From contig VWZP01010552.1 in NCBI GenBank assembly GCA_013396995.1, positions 124,001 through 188,000 on the forward strand: 64,000 nt of DNA, given 5' to 3'. Below, piece after piece: positions 42,335 through 54,655 of this stretch. This stretch comes from Dicaeum eximium. Lineage: Eukaryota > Chordata > Aves > Passeriformes > Dicaeidae. The notes under the pieces were generated by a model. It was not told the origin of the DNA. It saw only the letters and a program-made list of their open reading frames with translations, and made no database searches. The translations under genes and the position numbers were made by a program. Within the stretch, counting starts at the first letter, position 1. The number at the start of each line of letters is the position of its first letter.

Positions 42335-42578
42335 GCGTGGTTCTGGCCTCAAGCTGTGCCAGAGGAGGTTTCGATTGGATATCAGGAAACATTTCTTCGC
42401 TGACAGGGTTGCCAAACACTGAAACAGGCTTCCCAGGGCAGTGGTGGAATCACCATCCCCAGAGGTACTTAAAAGATGCGAAGATGTGGGACCTGAGGAC
42501 AAGGTTTAGAGGTGGACTTGGCAGTGCTGTGCTAATGGTTGGACTTTAAGAGCTTTTCCAACATAAATGATTCTGTGC
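42335..42578 (+). mobile_element. CR1 LINE, 5'-truncated 3' end with ORF2 C-terminal remnant
   Basis: This is a typical bird CR1 tail. In the frame of base 42342 it reads GLKLCQRRFRLDIRKHFFAD then RVAKH, then TGA (42420-42422) where the family has TGG (Trp). It continues NRLPRAVVESPSPEVLKRCE to DKV and the expected ORF2 stop TAG at 42507-42509. These residues are the C-terminal end of the CR1 reverse-transcriptase protein, outside its catalytic core. The 3' UTR follows (GGTGGACTTGGCAGTG, TGGTTGGACTT, CTTTTCCAACATAAATGATT) and ends with a single GATTCTGT of the usual terminal octamer repeat. The copy is dead: only about 240 bases of a ~4.5 kb element, with one nonsense codon. Confidence 0.93.
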
Positions 42579-43109
42579 ATCTGTGGTGCTGCAAGTGATG
42601 TGTAGCAGAAATGGAAACTAAACTAGATGCTCCAGTCACACACTCTGGGGGGTTTGCTCACAGCTCACTGGGAAAACAGCTTGGGGACAGACCCATCCCT
42701 AGGTATTTTCATGGACAATGTGGACTTGAGTCAGAAAAGAGAGATGTATGAACAATGCTACGTAATTTTGTGCAAAACTATGCAGAATTGACAAAAACAG
42801 TTTTTGCTAAAACCAGACTTAAGTATCTTTGAGATCTCCAAATCTGTCCAATTTAATTGACATTGGCAGTTCCCTTCTTTCCCATTCAGGGGCTCAAGGG
42901 CTTGGTAAGGGGGGCAGTTGTGGTCATTGAAACAGCTCAGGAGGTCTGGCTCCCACTTTCTGCTTACAGCTCCCTGCCAGGGACTCCAGCTGAGCTGCTG
43001 GTAGTGTGGAACGAAAAGCTGGAAGCTCAAGATTTCCCAAGGCTCCTGCCCAGTAACTGTACTGGCAAATGAAGCCTTGTCACTGAAATGCAGTTCCAGC
43101 CTTGTGTCT

Positions 43110-43135
43110 GGAAAGATGGTAAGGAAAGATGGTAA
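43110..43135 (+). repeat. Perfect 13-bp tandem duplication
   Basis: GGAAAGATGGTAA occurs twice in direct succession (43110-43122 and 43123-43135). It is a slippage-type duplication with no other role visible. Confidence 0.85.
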
Positions 43136-46100
43136 CATGTGGATCTCTCTCTCTCTATCTCATATTATCCAGTCAGCTGTTTGGAGGCCTTATGTATTAA
43201 ATAGATTTATGTGTTTAATAATTACTAGTTTCAAAGATTTACAGTGCTCAGCTGCTGTTTCTGTGACTCTGTCTCCCCAGGAGGTTAAGAAAGTGAAAAT
43301 CCTTCATCGAGGAAAAGGAAAAAATTAGAAACTTTAAATCTTCCATCATTTGGAAAATAGGTTGTGGAGAAAATAAAAACACATTCTCTGGGTGTTGTGG
43401 ATTAGGTGAGTGCATGGATATGTCTTGGGGTTGCACATTACACACGTGTTTGGGGAAGATGTAAAGATCTGGATATGTTTATCTCGACTAGTCAGGGGGC
43501 ATAACCAGAGGAAGCTTCAGAGCTGCTCTGCCACTGTTTGGTTGTGCAGTGACAATTTGATAGCAAGAAGCAGCCTTCATTTATCAAGAAAAAAGGAGTG
43601 GGATTTACCAATAAGAAGATACAGCTACTTCTAATACAGCCTCGCTTTTTTATGTTGTCTTCACAGCTGACTCTTGCTCTGTGCTCATATCATTTCCAAA
43701 GCTGGCTCATGCCAAAGCAAGTCCCACTGTGTGAACTGGCCATTTTAATCTTCTTTTCATGTAGAGTGGATTACAGTCACTATAAAAGCTAAAAGGAACA
43801 TAAAGGGGAATTTAAGAACTGAAATGTTTGTGTAATGTGAAATTTATTAACATATTCCTATCTGGGTTTGGTGCAAAACCAATGCAGTTTTATTAGATAA
43901 CAATACTAGAGGCATGAGGAACTTGGAATGCAACTTACAGAAATTGGATTTGAATGACTCATTTTCAAATGAGAGTTGGATTTGGAAAGGGAAAAGAACC
44001 ATTCTGGATTACATATTTATTATAGTGAAAGTCTTAATGAATTTCATGTTAATCCTGATTACCTACAAAAATTGGAGATTCACAATAGAACTTGAGGAGA
44101 AGTAGCATCAAACTGGAAAATGTGTGATGCTTCTGGGAAAATTGTATATTGTGAAAGTTGAGAATCATACAGCAAGGAATTATGTTTCCAGAGTTTCCTT
44201 AGGTCCTGGGCATTTCCAGGGTCCCAGAAGGATGAACAGATGTGTAGAGAACACCTAAGTTCCTGCCATAAAACACTAAAATCACAGGTGTAATGGGGTT
44301 GTATGGAAAACCTGAGCAAAATAGAACGGCACATCCCCTTTCTGATAAAGGGAGGTCTTCATTGTGCAGAACACAACAAAGTGCTCTTTAATTTGAAACC
44401 AACATTAGTGAGTGTAGAGGACAAGAACTGCCTGGTGAAATAGCAGAGCTCTGAGAGGCAAGCAAGCTTCCTGACATCTGAATCTTGAACTCTGGACATC
44501 TACATACCCCAGCTCTGCAGCCTCCATGGAATCACCAGAAGTCTCTGTCTTCTTCTAAGCCCTGACCTGAGCAGTTCCAGTGGCCTTGATAGGAGGACCT
44601 GAGCTATCTGACCTGGTTTGCACACTGCAGATTTACTACCAAGCTTGTACTGACATTAAGGAGCCCATGGAAAAGAAGTTTATCTTCAAATTTGGCAGCA
44701 CAGAGAGGTAGATAATATTTGAATGAAGTTGCCAAAATGCCCTCAGGGCCTTAGCAAATTGCAGCTTTTGAAGCGCTAAGCTGCATTTTTTTCTTGTGAT
44801 CTAATTTTAAGAATCCTTGTGGAAAAATCCCTTTGTATGTGGCCTTGCAACCTTAGGTTGCTAATTCAGATCCGATCAGCATGGTAAGGCAGGCTCCCAA
44901 ATTTTGGTGCATGAACAGCTGTCTGAAGGACAGGGTAACAAACAGCCTCCAAAGCAGGCCCTGCATGTGGAGAGCTGTTCCTAAACTTGGAGTAAACTGT
45001 ATTCTCAAAGTTTGCTTTCCTACTGCAGTAGTAGCAACCGAGTCTTTCACTCAGGTAACCATCTTATTGGCCAAAGATGTCTCAGCCCTCTGTAATCTGT
45101 CCTGCTCATAGCAGACTTGTTTGGGAGAGTGGAGTGGCAGATGCACCATTGCCTTACCATCACTGCAGCCAGAGTGCTGCAGTGTGTGTCCCTGCCCTGG
45201 CTCCCAAATAAGTAGTGGACAGATTGATTCTGATTTCCAAAAGCATTCTGTTCCTTAAAATGCTGGGGCAGAGGAGAGGAGATGCTTACTGGCATGGCAT
45301 TACTTAGGAAAAGCAGATTTTTGAGTCATCTCCTCTGTTTGTATTTTCAAACCCTTTTTGACATCAGTCTGGAGGTGCTGTATCTGTTTCAGACCATTGG
45401 CTCCTTGGTAAGCCAAGCCAAGGGTGGCTTGGATCAGCCCTGGCAGTGACCATCTCCCAGTGGAGTGCCTGTTGTCCTGTACCTTTAGAACAGAAGCAGA
45501 AGCCCTGTTTCCTCACAGGTGGCTGGAAGATGACCCAGATTGTCTCTGGCTCAGCTGTGCATGATGTGCACAGGACCCAGTCTCTGTAAGATCTGGATCA
45601 AAATTTGGCTCTGTTGAAATCAGTGGAAGTGTTTATTTGAGTTCATTTCTTAAACTCATCTCTGCCAAATGCTGAAGATTTATAGTAGTCTTTCAGAATA
45701 TTCTTAATGCATTTGCAACACACTTCTAATAGGACTACTGTTTTATTATTGTCTATCTATGGTCAATACGATTATTCTACTTTTAAGATAACAAAATGCT
45801 ATGCTTTAATACTTTTAAATTTTGAATACTTTTTAATTGATTCAATTAAAATGGGAGAGTGACAATATTGGCATTATGTCTAATGCTAGGTATGCTTAAA
45901 AGCATGTGGCTGCATTTAAACATTTCTGCAGATGAAATGGAACTTCATTCTTTCAAATAGGGATGTGTAAGGAATATAACAAACAATAACATCCCCTTGT
46001 AAGAGTGGAGCTCTGTAGTATGTTTTTCAGCAGGCTGTGCTCACTGAGAGCCAAGACAGTAGCTGTTTGTGCAGAAAGTTCATTCATGGAAACGCACAAT

Positions 46101-46780
46101 GAATAGCAAAGGAGAGGAACGGTGATAAACTCTCTGTGTCTCTTAGGGTATGCTGAATGAGTTTCTGCATCCCCTGCTGATCTGAGAGCCTGGGATCTCC
46201 AGCACTTGCTGTTTACAGCACCATCTTGTGTGGTGACCTGGTGACTCCATGCTGGAAAAGAACACTCAGAGGATTTTGAAGGTCTTTCTTGGTTTCTCCT
46301 ACCTTTCTTTGATAGCTTTGCCTAGAAAAATGTAGGTATACCTGAGGAGGATTAGCTGCTATGTATCTGCACGTGTTAGTTCTCTATCACTCTAAAGGGA
46401 GAACTGCATGCCAGCAGTTAACTGAATTCTTCTGTCGGGCAGTTGTGACAGCGTTGAAAGTAGGTCATTTGAATGCATTGCTGATAACAGTAATGGATTC
46501 ACACATCAGCCGCTGCTCCATACACATGTAACCCCTGCCCAATGTCACCTTCACAGTGGTTCACTCCCAGGCACTGGAATGTGCCATTTTGCTAATGCAC
46601 ATATGCAAATTTGCATTTCAAACTAAGGAAAGCTGAGAGCTTAGAAAATGCCAACAATAACTATTCTCCGAAAAAAGTGTCTCAGATCTGGGCTCTGCGT
46701 GGCTGGGTTATATGAAGTGGTAGCAGGATGAAAACTTGATTTAAAAGTTACAAGTTGCTGGGAGGATGTTTTACTAAAAA

Positions 46781-46797
46781 CAAACAAACAAACAAAC
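46781..46797 (+). repeat. Short (CAAA)n microsatellite
   Basis: Four CAAA units follow an A-run and precede a C-rich patch. It lies just upstream of the CpG-rich islet at 46.9 kb. Confidence 0.85.
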
Positions 46798-46889
46798 CTC
46801 CCACCCCACAAACAAAATAACCCTCTAGCTCCTTCTGGAGTGCACCAGAGGATGCAGGTTCAGTAATGTCTGTGAGCTGCTCAGTCCCT

Positions 46890-47030
46890 GCAGCACCCTC
46901 TGCAGCGCCCTTTCTGCTTCCCCGCTGCTGCAGCTCGCACAGAGCCAGCCCCGCGCTCCGGCGTGCGCTGCCTCGGCTGCTCCGTGCGCAGGCTCTGCGA
47001 TCAACAGCTCTGCGTCGCTTTGCATGAAGA
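46890..47030. other. Orphan CpG-rich islet
   Basis: About 14 CpG dinucleotides occur in roughly 140 bases, rich in CTGC/GCTGC words. A 66-codon minus frame (46825-47025) spans it but has the Ala/Ser/Arg-rich composition expected of GC-rich DNA. No neighbouring exon is visible. Confidence 0.4.
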
Positions 47031-47839
47031 GCTGCTTCTTCCTAGTTTCAGGATAGCTTGAAACTAATTTCTGAAGATTGAAATCTTAAATACTCTATGT
47101 ACTTAGTTCTGCTGTCCTCCAAAGAGCTTAAAGGGATGGCAACAACCAAAAGGAGCCAGGAGCCGTGGGGTACATCTGCATGTCTTGCTGTAGATGTTGT
47201 TAAACCCCTGGAAGTAGCAGTAAAGCCTCTGCTGTCCCCAGACCAGCTCCTCAACAAGCAGCACCGAGTTAGGGAGCAGCTGCAGCCAGGCTTGCAGATC
47301 AGGAAGGCAGTGACAGGCTCTGGGCTAGAGAATAAGTATCACCGTTTGAACAGAGCAGGAGCTGTGGGCAGAGGGGAATGGAGACATTTCTGGCTGCTGT
47401 AACCAGCCTCTGGTGAAGCAGTTTTAGCTCCCATGGAGAAGGTAGCTCACTTGTGAAGCAAAATCCATAACCTCTACTTGATCCCACCTAAGACAGCCAC
47501 AAGAATTTTGTACTTGCTATCCAAAATGACGTTAACTATGGAGACATTGGGGAAATAGTTTGCTTTTAAACTGGAAGATGCAAAACAAAGCAAAAGCAAG
47601 TCTAATCTCAGAACCCACTCATTCATGTAAAAGACCGGGGCTGGGGCACGTGTACTTTGAAGTGCAATTTAGGAAAATGAAAGAGATAAACTAAAAACCT
47701 ACAGAAATATAATAGAGGCACAAAACACCAAGTTAACTATTTGATAATTGACTGTGCCAAGATAGGAAGAGAGGATTCCTCAGACTGTAGAGTATGTCTT
47801 TCAGTAGCAGTACTGGACAGTACAAAATCTTACTTGATA

Positions 47840-47885
47840 GGTAAAAGTAGCTTGGTTAAGGTCACACAGAGCCTTTGCTTTCTCT
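47840..47885 (-). repeat. MIR-like SINE fragment (short)
   Basis: AGTAGCTTGGTTAAGGTCAC followed by ACAGAGCC resembles the most conserved part of the MIR reverse complement. Too little flank is preserved to be sure. Confidence 0.4.
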
Positions 47886-49195
47886 CGTAGATCTGCTACC
47901 ATCAATAATCATATGTGTCTTTTTGCCACTTAAAAATACTGTATTGTTGGATTAGCTTTTCCTGTCTAAAGATTCAGGAATTGCTGATGAGACCAAAACC
48001 TGCAGCTTTAGAGAGAATGTATCTGAAGAGTCAGCAGTGATACAGTACCGCAGGCTGTTTCTGTGCATGCCTGTGGTAGGAGGTTAGCTTTTCCAGCACA
48101 GCATAATGCAGCAAGTTGATGGAAAGCTGAGTGTGATGCAGGCTTGGCTAATTGGAGCACTCCTGGGAGGATGTGAATTGCAGTTTCCATAATGAGTAGA
48201 CAGAAAAGATAGTTTACATCCCCTAATGTAACAGCATCAGGACAAGATTAATAGCAGAACCAGAGCAGCGGTGTCTATCAAACACTTCATTATTAAAGGA
48301 ACTGGGTTTTACTAATGGTATTGTGCTGGTGATGGGTGCTGTGAGTCAGTGGGCAAAATCCCTTCCCTGTGTCTCTCCTAACTTTCTTATCTCCAAAGCC
48401 TAAGATTATAATGGACACAGGAACACAGATATTTTTCTGTTAGGCGATGCAATTAAATTGTGGTTCACCTTCAAAACTACACTGGAAATGGAGTCATCTG
48501 AATGCACAATTGTCCATGGACCTTTTAATTCTGCTGCTGCTTTATAAAAGGTCATATCAGGAATGTTAATGAAGAGTCATTAATTTGAGGTTGAGGAGGT
48601 AGACTGGATTTATGTAAACATGCAATTTTTCTTTCATGTTTTGAGCATGCTATACACTGGCAAGGTTCTCAGTGACATTGAACTGTACCTCAGCCTAGAA
48701 ACTTGGGCAGCACAAATTTGGAAAACACTCACCTTTGCTGGCAATTATTGCCCTAGAATGAGATGGCAGGGAGTGTTACAAATCAGCGTGTACACACCAG
48801 ACTTGATTGGGAGCGGGAGGCTTTTGCTCTGAGAGGCACTGTAGGGTTAGAAACCAAAAGAGGTCACTTTGCTGTCATTTTAGATATTTATTAGAATACA
48901 AGCTATGGTGTTGTTTACGGCCAGAGAGGGAAAAGACCTTTAAGTCCCCACTGCTCTGGGTGAAATATATGCCTTTTTGCTGCTGGTTTTGAGGAAAATC
49001 ACAATCAGCAACTTTTTATGATCTGTGCTGGCAAAAAGACTGTGCATTTTTCAGATGCCCTGTTTGGGGGAAGTGCCTTTTTCAGACAAATACTGTTTGC
49101 ATTAACACTAGATAAATGTCTCTACCCCAGAGCATGTTTGCTAAAACCTAATCCCAGACTGGTGCAGTGAAGGTTTTAGTGCAACATCAGATCAG

Positions 49196-49239
49196 TTTTG
49201 TATGTTAATCGGAATCTCCTTCCCTTTTGTATGTTAATC
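49196..49239 (+). repeat. 15-bp direct repeat TTTTGTATGTTAATC
   Basis: Two perfect copies lie at 49196-49210 and 49225-49239, starting 29 bases apart. Each is followed by CTTCCC, directly in the second copy and after eight bases in the first. GTTAAT is the half-site of HNF1-type homeodomain proteins, but that match is short. Confidence 0.75.
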
Positions 49240-49884
49240 CTTCCCCTTTGCTGGACAGATTTGTGTGTCTGTTAGCACAGGCCCATCAGCTCTCAGAAGA
49301 CATGTTGCTGACTGCCCAGACTCAAGACCCTCAGTGGTGCCAGAAAAAAAATCTACCAATTCCAGTGTTTAGCATGGTGATAGCTCCGATAAACCCAGAG
49401 GCCCCAGTTTGCTCTGTCCCGTCCTGGTGTAAAGGCTTGGCATGCTCCAGCCTTGGCTTGGAATGATGCAGAAGGTGAATCTGAAGTGCAGTTATTATTT
49501 CTGAAGAAATCTCTGTAGTCAATATCCTGTGCTTACCCAGAGAATGCAATGGCAGTTCGATGTTCTGTCTGGTAACTGAGAGGGGCGACTTTTAAAGTCA
49601 AAATTACAAAAAAGCCATAAACAGATATAAGTGCAGTCATCTGAAGAACTTTTCTCTGCAGTTACTATGATTTCACATCTGTGGAGCAAAGAAACTGAGA
49701 GTCTGGAGGTACTCTGGGCATGCAGATCTCCTTTCTCATGGCAAGTGTGCATTCAAAGGTGGTCACTTCACCACCTGCTTGGCCTGCTCTTCGGAGCTCA
49801 TTTGCTTCTTACTGTGATTGCCCGGGTCATCTTAGAGTGCTTGTAAACAGAGCTTGTTTCCTTCTCTCTGAGTCACTCTCTCAA

Positions 49885-49900
49885 TCTCTCTCTCTCTCTC
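49885..49900 (+). repeat. Short (TC)n microsatellite
   Basis: Eight uninterrupted TC units lie within a longer pyrimidine-rich stretch (about 49860-49910) that ends in a T/A-rich run. Confidence 0.85.
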
Positions 49901-52900
49901 ACTCTTTTTTAAAAAAATTTTTAATGGAGTTAACCACAGCTCAATATTTGTATCATTCAAGCTCAATTAAAAGCACACACAAAAAGTTCATGAATAGTCT
50001 GCTTCTAATGGAGAGGCATACTTTCATAACAGCCTCTTTTCAAAGATACTTCTAACAACAAGACAGAAGGATTTACGATGTAAGTGTTTCAGTCATTAGA
50101 AAATTGGAATTGTTTCTTTGGAGAAAACAAACAGGCTCTGGGCTCTTCCTAAGAGCACTACGAACTCAGCGGCTGGCAGCGAGTTAGCCCCCCTGCAGAA
50201 TGAATTAATGATAAAACTGCTTTCGTTCAGAAGGGAATTTTATTGGGCAGGATGCCAGGTACCAACACAATGAGGTCTCCAGGCACCCCTCCCTCTAGGG
50301 GTCTTCAATTACACTTCGTAATGAGCACTGTTTCATTAGTGAGGAAAGCAAAAGTCTGCACTAATTAAAATTAAATTAGGACACACTCAAGTTGTGTCAC
50401 ACAGTGTGCTGAGATATTAATAAATAGGAAGCTGCCTTGAACAAGCATGGACCAAAGGGTCAAGTGATAACAATTAAAATATTGGATATGATGTCAATGC
50501 TGAGTTTTAGCACTCCAGCTTTGGCTTTGTGTATGGAAAGATGATGTCTGGATTGGTTTCTGTAAGTTGGAAGAGGCATTGCATCTACATCTGTCAACAT
50601 AATGTCTGACAGAACATTTTCCTAAAGCTTGCATACTTGCCAGAGTATTTCACAAGAACACATGCATATGCACATGTGCCTGCAATCTGGTGTTCATGCA
50701 TGCTGTTGAGCTGACGTGTAAAAATAAGATGTACATTCCATGTGAAAAGCCTGCACAGACTCCTGCTGACATGCAAAAGGTGTCTGCTTGAGCACTCGTG
50801 TAGCAAAGCACAGCATCTGCACTGTTACATATGTATACCATGAGATGAGCATACATTTCTATGTATCTATCTCACATGAAGGTGGTCTCTTCTAAGTGGA
50901 ACAACTGAGCTCCAGTCCTTGGCTCCCTTCCTGGGAGCACTAATTCTTCATTTACCTTCATTTGTGATGCTCTTGACAGGGATCCTCAGAGATTTTGTAG
51001 ATCTTCCCTTAGGTTTAGAGCATAGCTGAGCTTCCTTTCTTGTACACTTTTTAAAATCTGCAGTATTTACATCTTGTGCTGTGCTGTGCCTTGGTGCCTT
51101 GTGCTGCTGCTCCTCGTCCCCGGTGTGTGGTGTGCTGGCAGGAGTGCAGCACAGGCACCCACACAGATCTCACTCAGAGCCAGCGCAGGTCTGGCAGAGC
51201 ACAGCCACCCCAGATCCAGCTCTGCAGCTGCATCTGTCTCTGCCTGGAGCTAATTGTTCAGACTAGTTGTTGTAAGCATTTTTGATGAAAACTTACTGCC
51301 CAATTTAACCGTGTTCAATTAAGTTGGTTCCAAAGGCATTTGCCAAAATATTAAAATATATTTGACCTTCAAAATGGATTAAATAGGCATGATGTTCAGC
51401 AAGGCAAATTACAGTGAACATCTGTACATTTTGTGTTTAAATATACACACGTGGAGCTTGCTGAGCTGGTGAATGGATATGGAATATTCAGCAGATACAG
51501 ATTCTAATCTAGAAAAAAATCATTCTTCTTAGTGAATATATTCTTGTACATGAGTAAAATTATGGCTAAGGCATCTCACACAGTGTGAATCTGTTTGCCT
51601 TGTCATAATTACTGATGGTTGCAATGGTACAGCAATAGATTTGCATCTATTTGAGACTACTTGGGTAGAAAACTGAAGCAGAAATAGCATCCTGGTGTTA
51701 CCTAAGGTAATACCTATCCTTGGAGATTCAGGCACCTGACCACAGCCCACCCAAATGTCCATGTCTGTATAACTGTATATCAATGGAGTAGGCCTCATCA
51801 CTGGAACATCTGTCTTTTCGTGCTTTAAGTCCTCTTTCTTGAGTGTTAAGAGAATTGGTTCCTTTAAACTTGCTGCTTGTTTATACTTGCTGGGTGTTTC
51901 CCTGTCTGAGTGTTTCCCATTGTGGCAACTACAAAGAAAGCTCTCCATCCTGTGAGACTGTCCCCGTGCATCTAAGGTAAAACTTGCAAACTATTCAAGG
52001 CCCACCTCCAAAAGCTGACTACTTACATTTCCTTAATATGAATTTACAAGAGAGATCATGAAGCCTGTAAATATGTGTTACAATAAAAACATCCCTAATG
52101 TGTTACTGAATGCTCTGCCATAACCATTCCACATGGGCTGTTAGTCGCTGAGAGGGCAGCAACCTGTGTTGTAATAATTTCTTAATATCTGCCTTAATAA
52201 GGGCCCTGACTTCTCTAGGTCATTTATTTACAGTTCTGTAGATGCTCTACCTTTTTAATACAGTCAAAACATGCACTGGTGTATGTTATTGGGGTTTTAT
52301 TTATTTTCTTGTTGTATTTGATTATAATGGCATACATTTATACTGCATTTTCCATCCAGGAGACACAGAGAAAGCTCAGATAAAAACGTATGTGACTTCA
52401 CCACCAACGCAGAAGTGGAGCAGAGCATCTGATGAATACTGCACACAAACCAGTTCAAAGAGTTTTAAGAGATGTTTTAATCCCATGCCCTGCAGAGAAA
52501 ATCTGAACTAACAGTCGAGGGCTGTTGAAATTGAATGTAAAGTCCACTAAGCAGAGGCCTGGTCATCCTAGGGAAAGATGCAAAGAGGAAAAGTAATCAA
52601 ATCACCAAAAAGCATCCCTTGGCACTTTCAGCTTTCCTAGATGCCTTCCACCCTATGAGACATAATTCTGATTACCTTTGAGGCAGGACAGTCAGTGGCT
52701 GATGGATTTGCTCAGTGCTTCAAATTATTATATAGCTCTTTTTAAAATCTGTATATGCTCAAACTAAAGTACCAGCCAATGCTACTCTGCTGAGTCCTGG
52801 GATGCAGACAATATCCTGGGAGTAGAGTGCACTCTTCTGGAATACGTTTCCAATCAGTGCTATTCCTTGTCCTTTCAGTCTGCACTCGGGAAAGGTACAA

Positions 52901-54544
52901 GCAGGCCCGCTGGGGATGAGTGAGCAGCAGTACACCAACACGCACTCTCAGCACTGTTGTGCTGCCATACCTTGTGCAGGCATTCTCTTGCTTTTCACTT
53001 AAGTTGCTGGAGATTGCAAAGGAACACGCTTCTGTGTTTGCTTATATTGAACCACTGGATGATATAGATCTTTGTTACCTAAGCCTGCCTGGTCCCATTC
53101 AGGAGCAGAGAGGTTTCTTTTTGTTGTACAGAGGTACTTGCTTTTGCCTGCTGCAGCCCTTTCTTAATGGTGAATGGAGAGCGAGTGAGTGTGGGTGTGC
53201 GTGTGTGTAGGAGCAAGGCTTTATAAATCCCCTCATAGACACCCCTTTGGCAACCTCTTTTATGAAATTTTTATTAGTATGTTCAGCAATGTGCATGTCC
53301 TCAGGAATAACAAACAGCAAAGAGAGAATATATAGCCGCTCAGATGGTCCAGGGGCTTCAGAAGGGAGGTGAACAATGCTACTTTAAATATTGCAGGATG
53401 GTTTACAGCCCTGAGGGAGGAGGTGTGGGGGAGGAGGGGGGAAGAGCAGATGGGCACAGTGTCCATTTAAGGTGGTCTGGCACAGTTGGTCAGAAGCAAT
53501 GTGATTTATATTTGGAGCCTTCCAGCCCCCGTTTTTGAGTTTGCACACGTGTCTCTCTCTGAAAACATTACCATGGATTTCAGGGGGTTCAGCAGCTAAG
53601 CAGTGCCACAGTGAGTATATTTAAAAGATTTACAGAACGTTTCAGTGACCATTTTCTTCAGAGCAGATGGGTGTCTGACATGGCTGATGTGCCCTGTGTT
53701 AGGGGCTGACAGGCAGGTACTGCTGCCCGCCTCAGCTGCAGTAAGCCAGTCTCAAGTCACAAGAAGATGTCATGAGGATCTGCTGAGCTCAAAACCTCTG
53801 TCAGGACCCGAAAAACATTCAGAAACATTACTGGCCATTATCCCAGACAACAGACTGGCTCCAGGCTGTGCAACATGGGGAATGAAAAAATTGTGTTATT
53901 TTGGGCTTTTGGCTCCAGGAACTTTGAAACCGCACGAGATCCTTGAATTGACGGAAGGCCCTGGTGTTAGAGTAATCCTTAACATACCCATACCCATACG
54001 CCTCATACTGCAGGGTTCTTACTATGTGCAGCTTTCCCTCTGGGCAGTGGGAGCTGAGGGTGCTCTTTCATCAGGATTTGAGCCAGGAAGGTTATGTGGA
54101 TTCTGTCAGACTTGGCTATAAAAGAAATAACCAGACTGTGCTGCTTTTATATGCCCAAATAATATTTGTGTGTTCCTTGCTCCTTTTTGAGTGCAGGAGC
54201 TCTGAGGCTTGTGAGCACTGAGCTGTTTCCTTGGGAGAAAAGGCACCTGGAATCTACAGCAGTGTAGCTATTTGTCTACAATTAGGGCCTAGTTCATCTG
54301 CTACATTTCTTTGAATAGGATTGTTTTTATGTTTGCCAATTCTCCTCTCTAAGTGACCCATTAAGTCATGTTAATCCCTCCACTCCAGTCTGTTCTCCTA
54401 CTAAAATCCATATCTTCCTGTAATTTGCTTCTCATAATCAGCCCATACAGCTGTGAGGTAGAAAACATGTAGCCTGGTGGCCAGCAAATGGGAGTTTATA
54501 GACTAGCAACAGGTAGGTGTTCATGCCTTCATTTTCACTCACAA

Positions 54545-54655
54545 TGTGATTCCCCTGAGACACGTACAGCTTTTGGCCCAGTTTCCCCATCTGAAAAATT
54601 GTTTATTGCATTGTGAGGTTTAATGCAGTAAGGGCTATCAAGACAGCTGATACAG
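54545..54655 (+). repeat. MIR-like SINE fragment
   Basis: CCCAGTTTCCCCATCTGAAA, then ATTGTGAGGTTTAATGCAGT, matches the forward 3' half of MIR (…cagtttccccatctgtaaaatg…ttgtgaggattaaatga…) with a deletion between the two blocks. Confidence 0.6.

Larger units (their letters stand above)
42580..46880. other. Intergenic, no gene seen
   Basis: No coding exon is supported. The content is mostly unique sequence. There is a perfect 13-bp tandem duplication at 43110-43135, a short CT-rich tract at about 43145-43160, an 8-bp-stem inverted repeat at 45413-45432, and AT-rich DNA at about 45.66-45.90 kb. Confidence 0.55.

Noticed and set aside
42042..42422. 126-codon + strand open frame treated as a gene
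   Set aside because: Its C-terminal third is the CR1 ORF2 remnant and the rest is a CpG-rich islet and unique sequence; the fusion is accidental.
53645..54121. 158-codon + strand open frame
   Set aside because: It looked protein-like at first, but I recognise no family, found no neighbouring exons, and its ends do not coincide with splice signals of a known gene.
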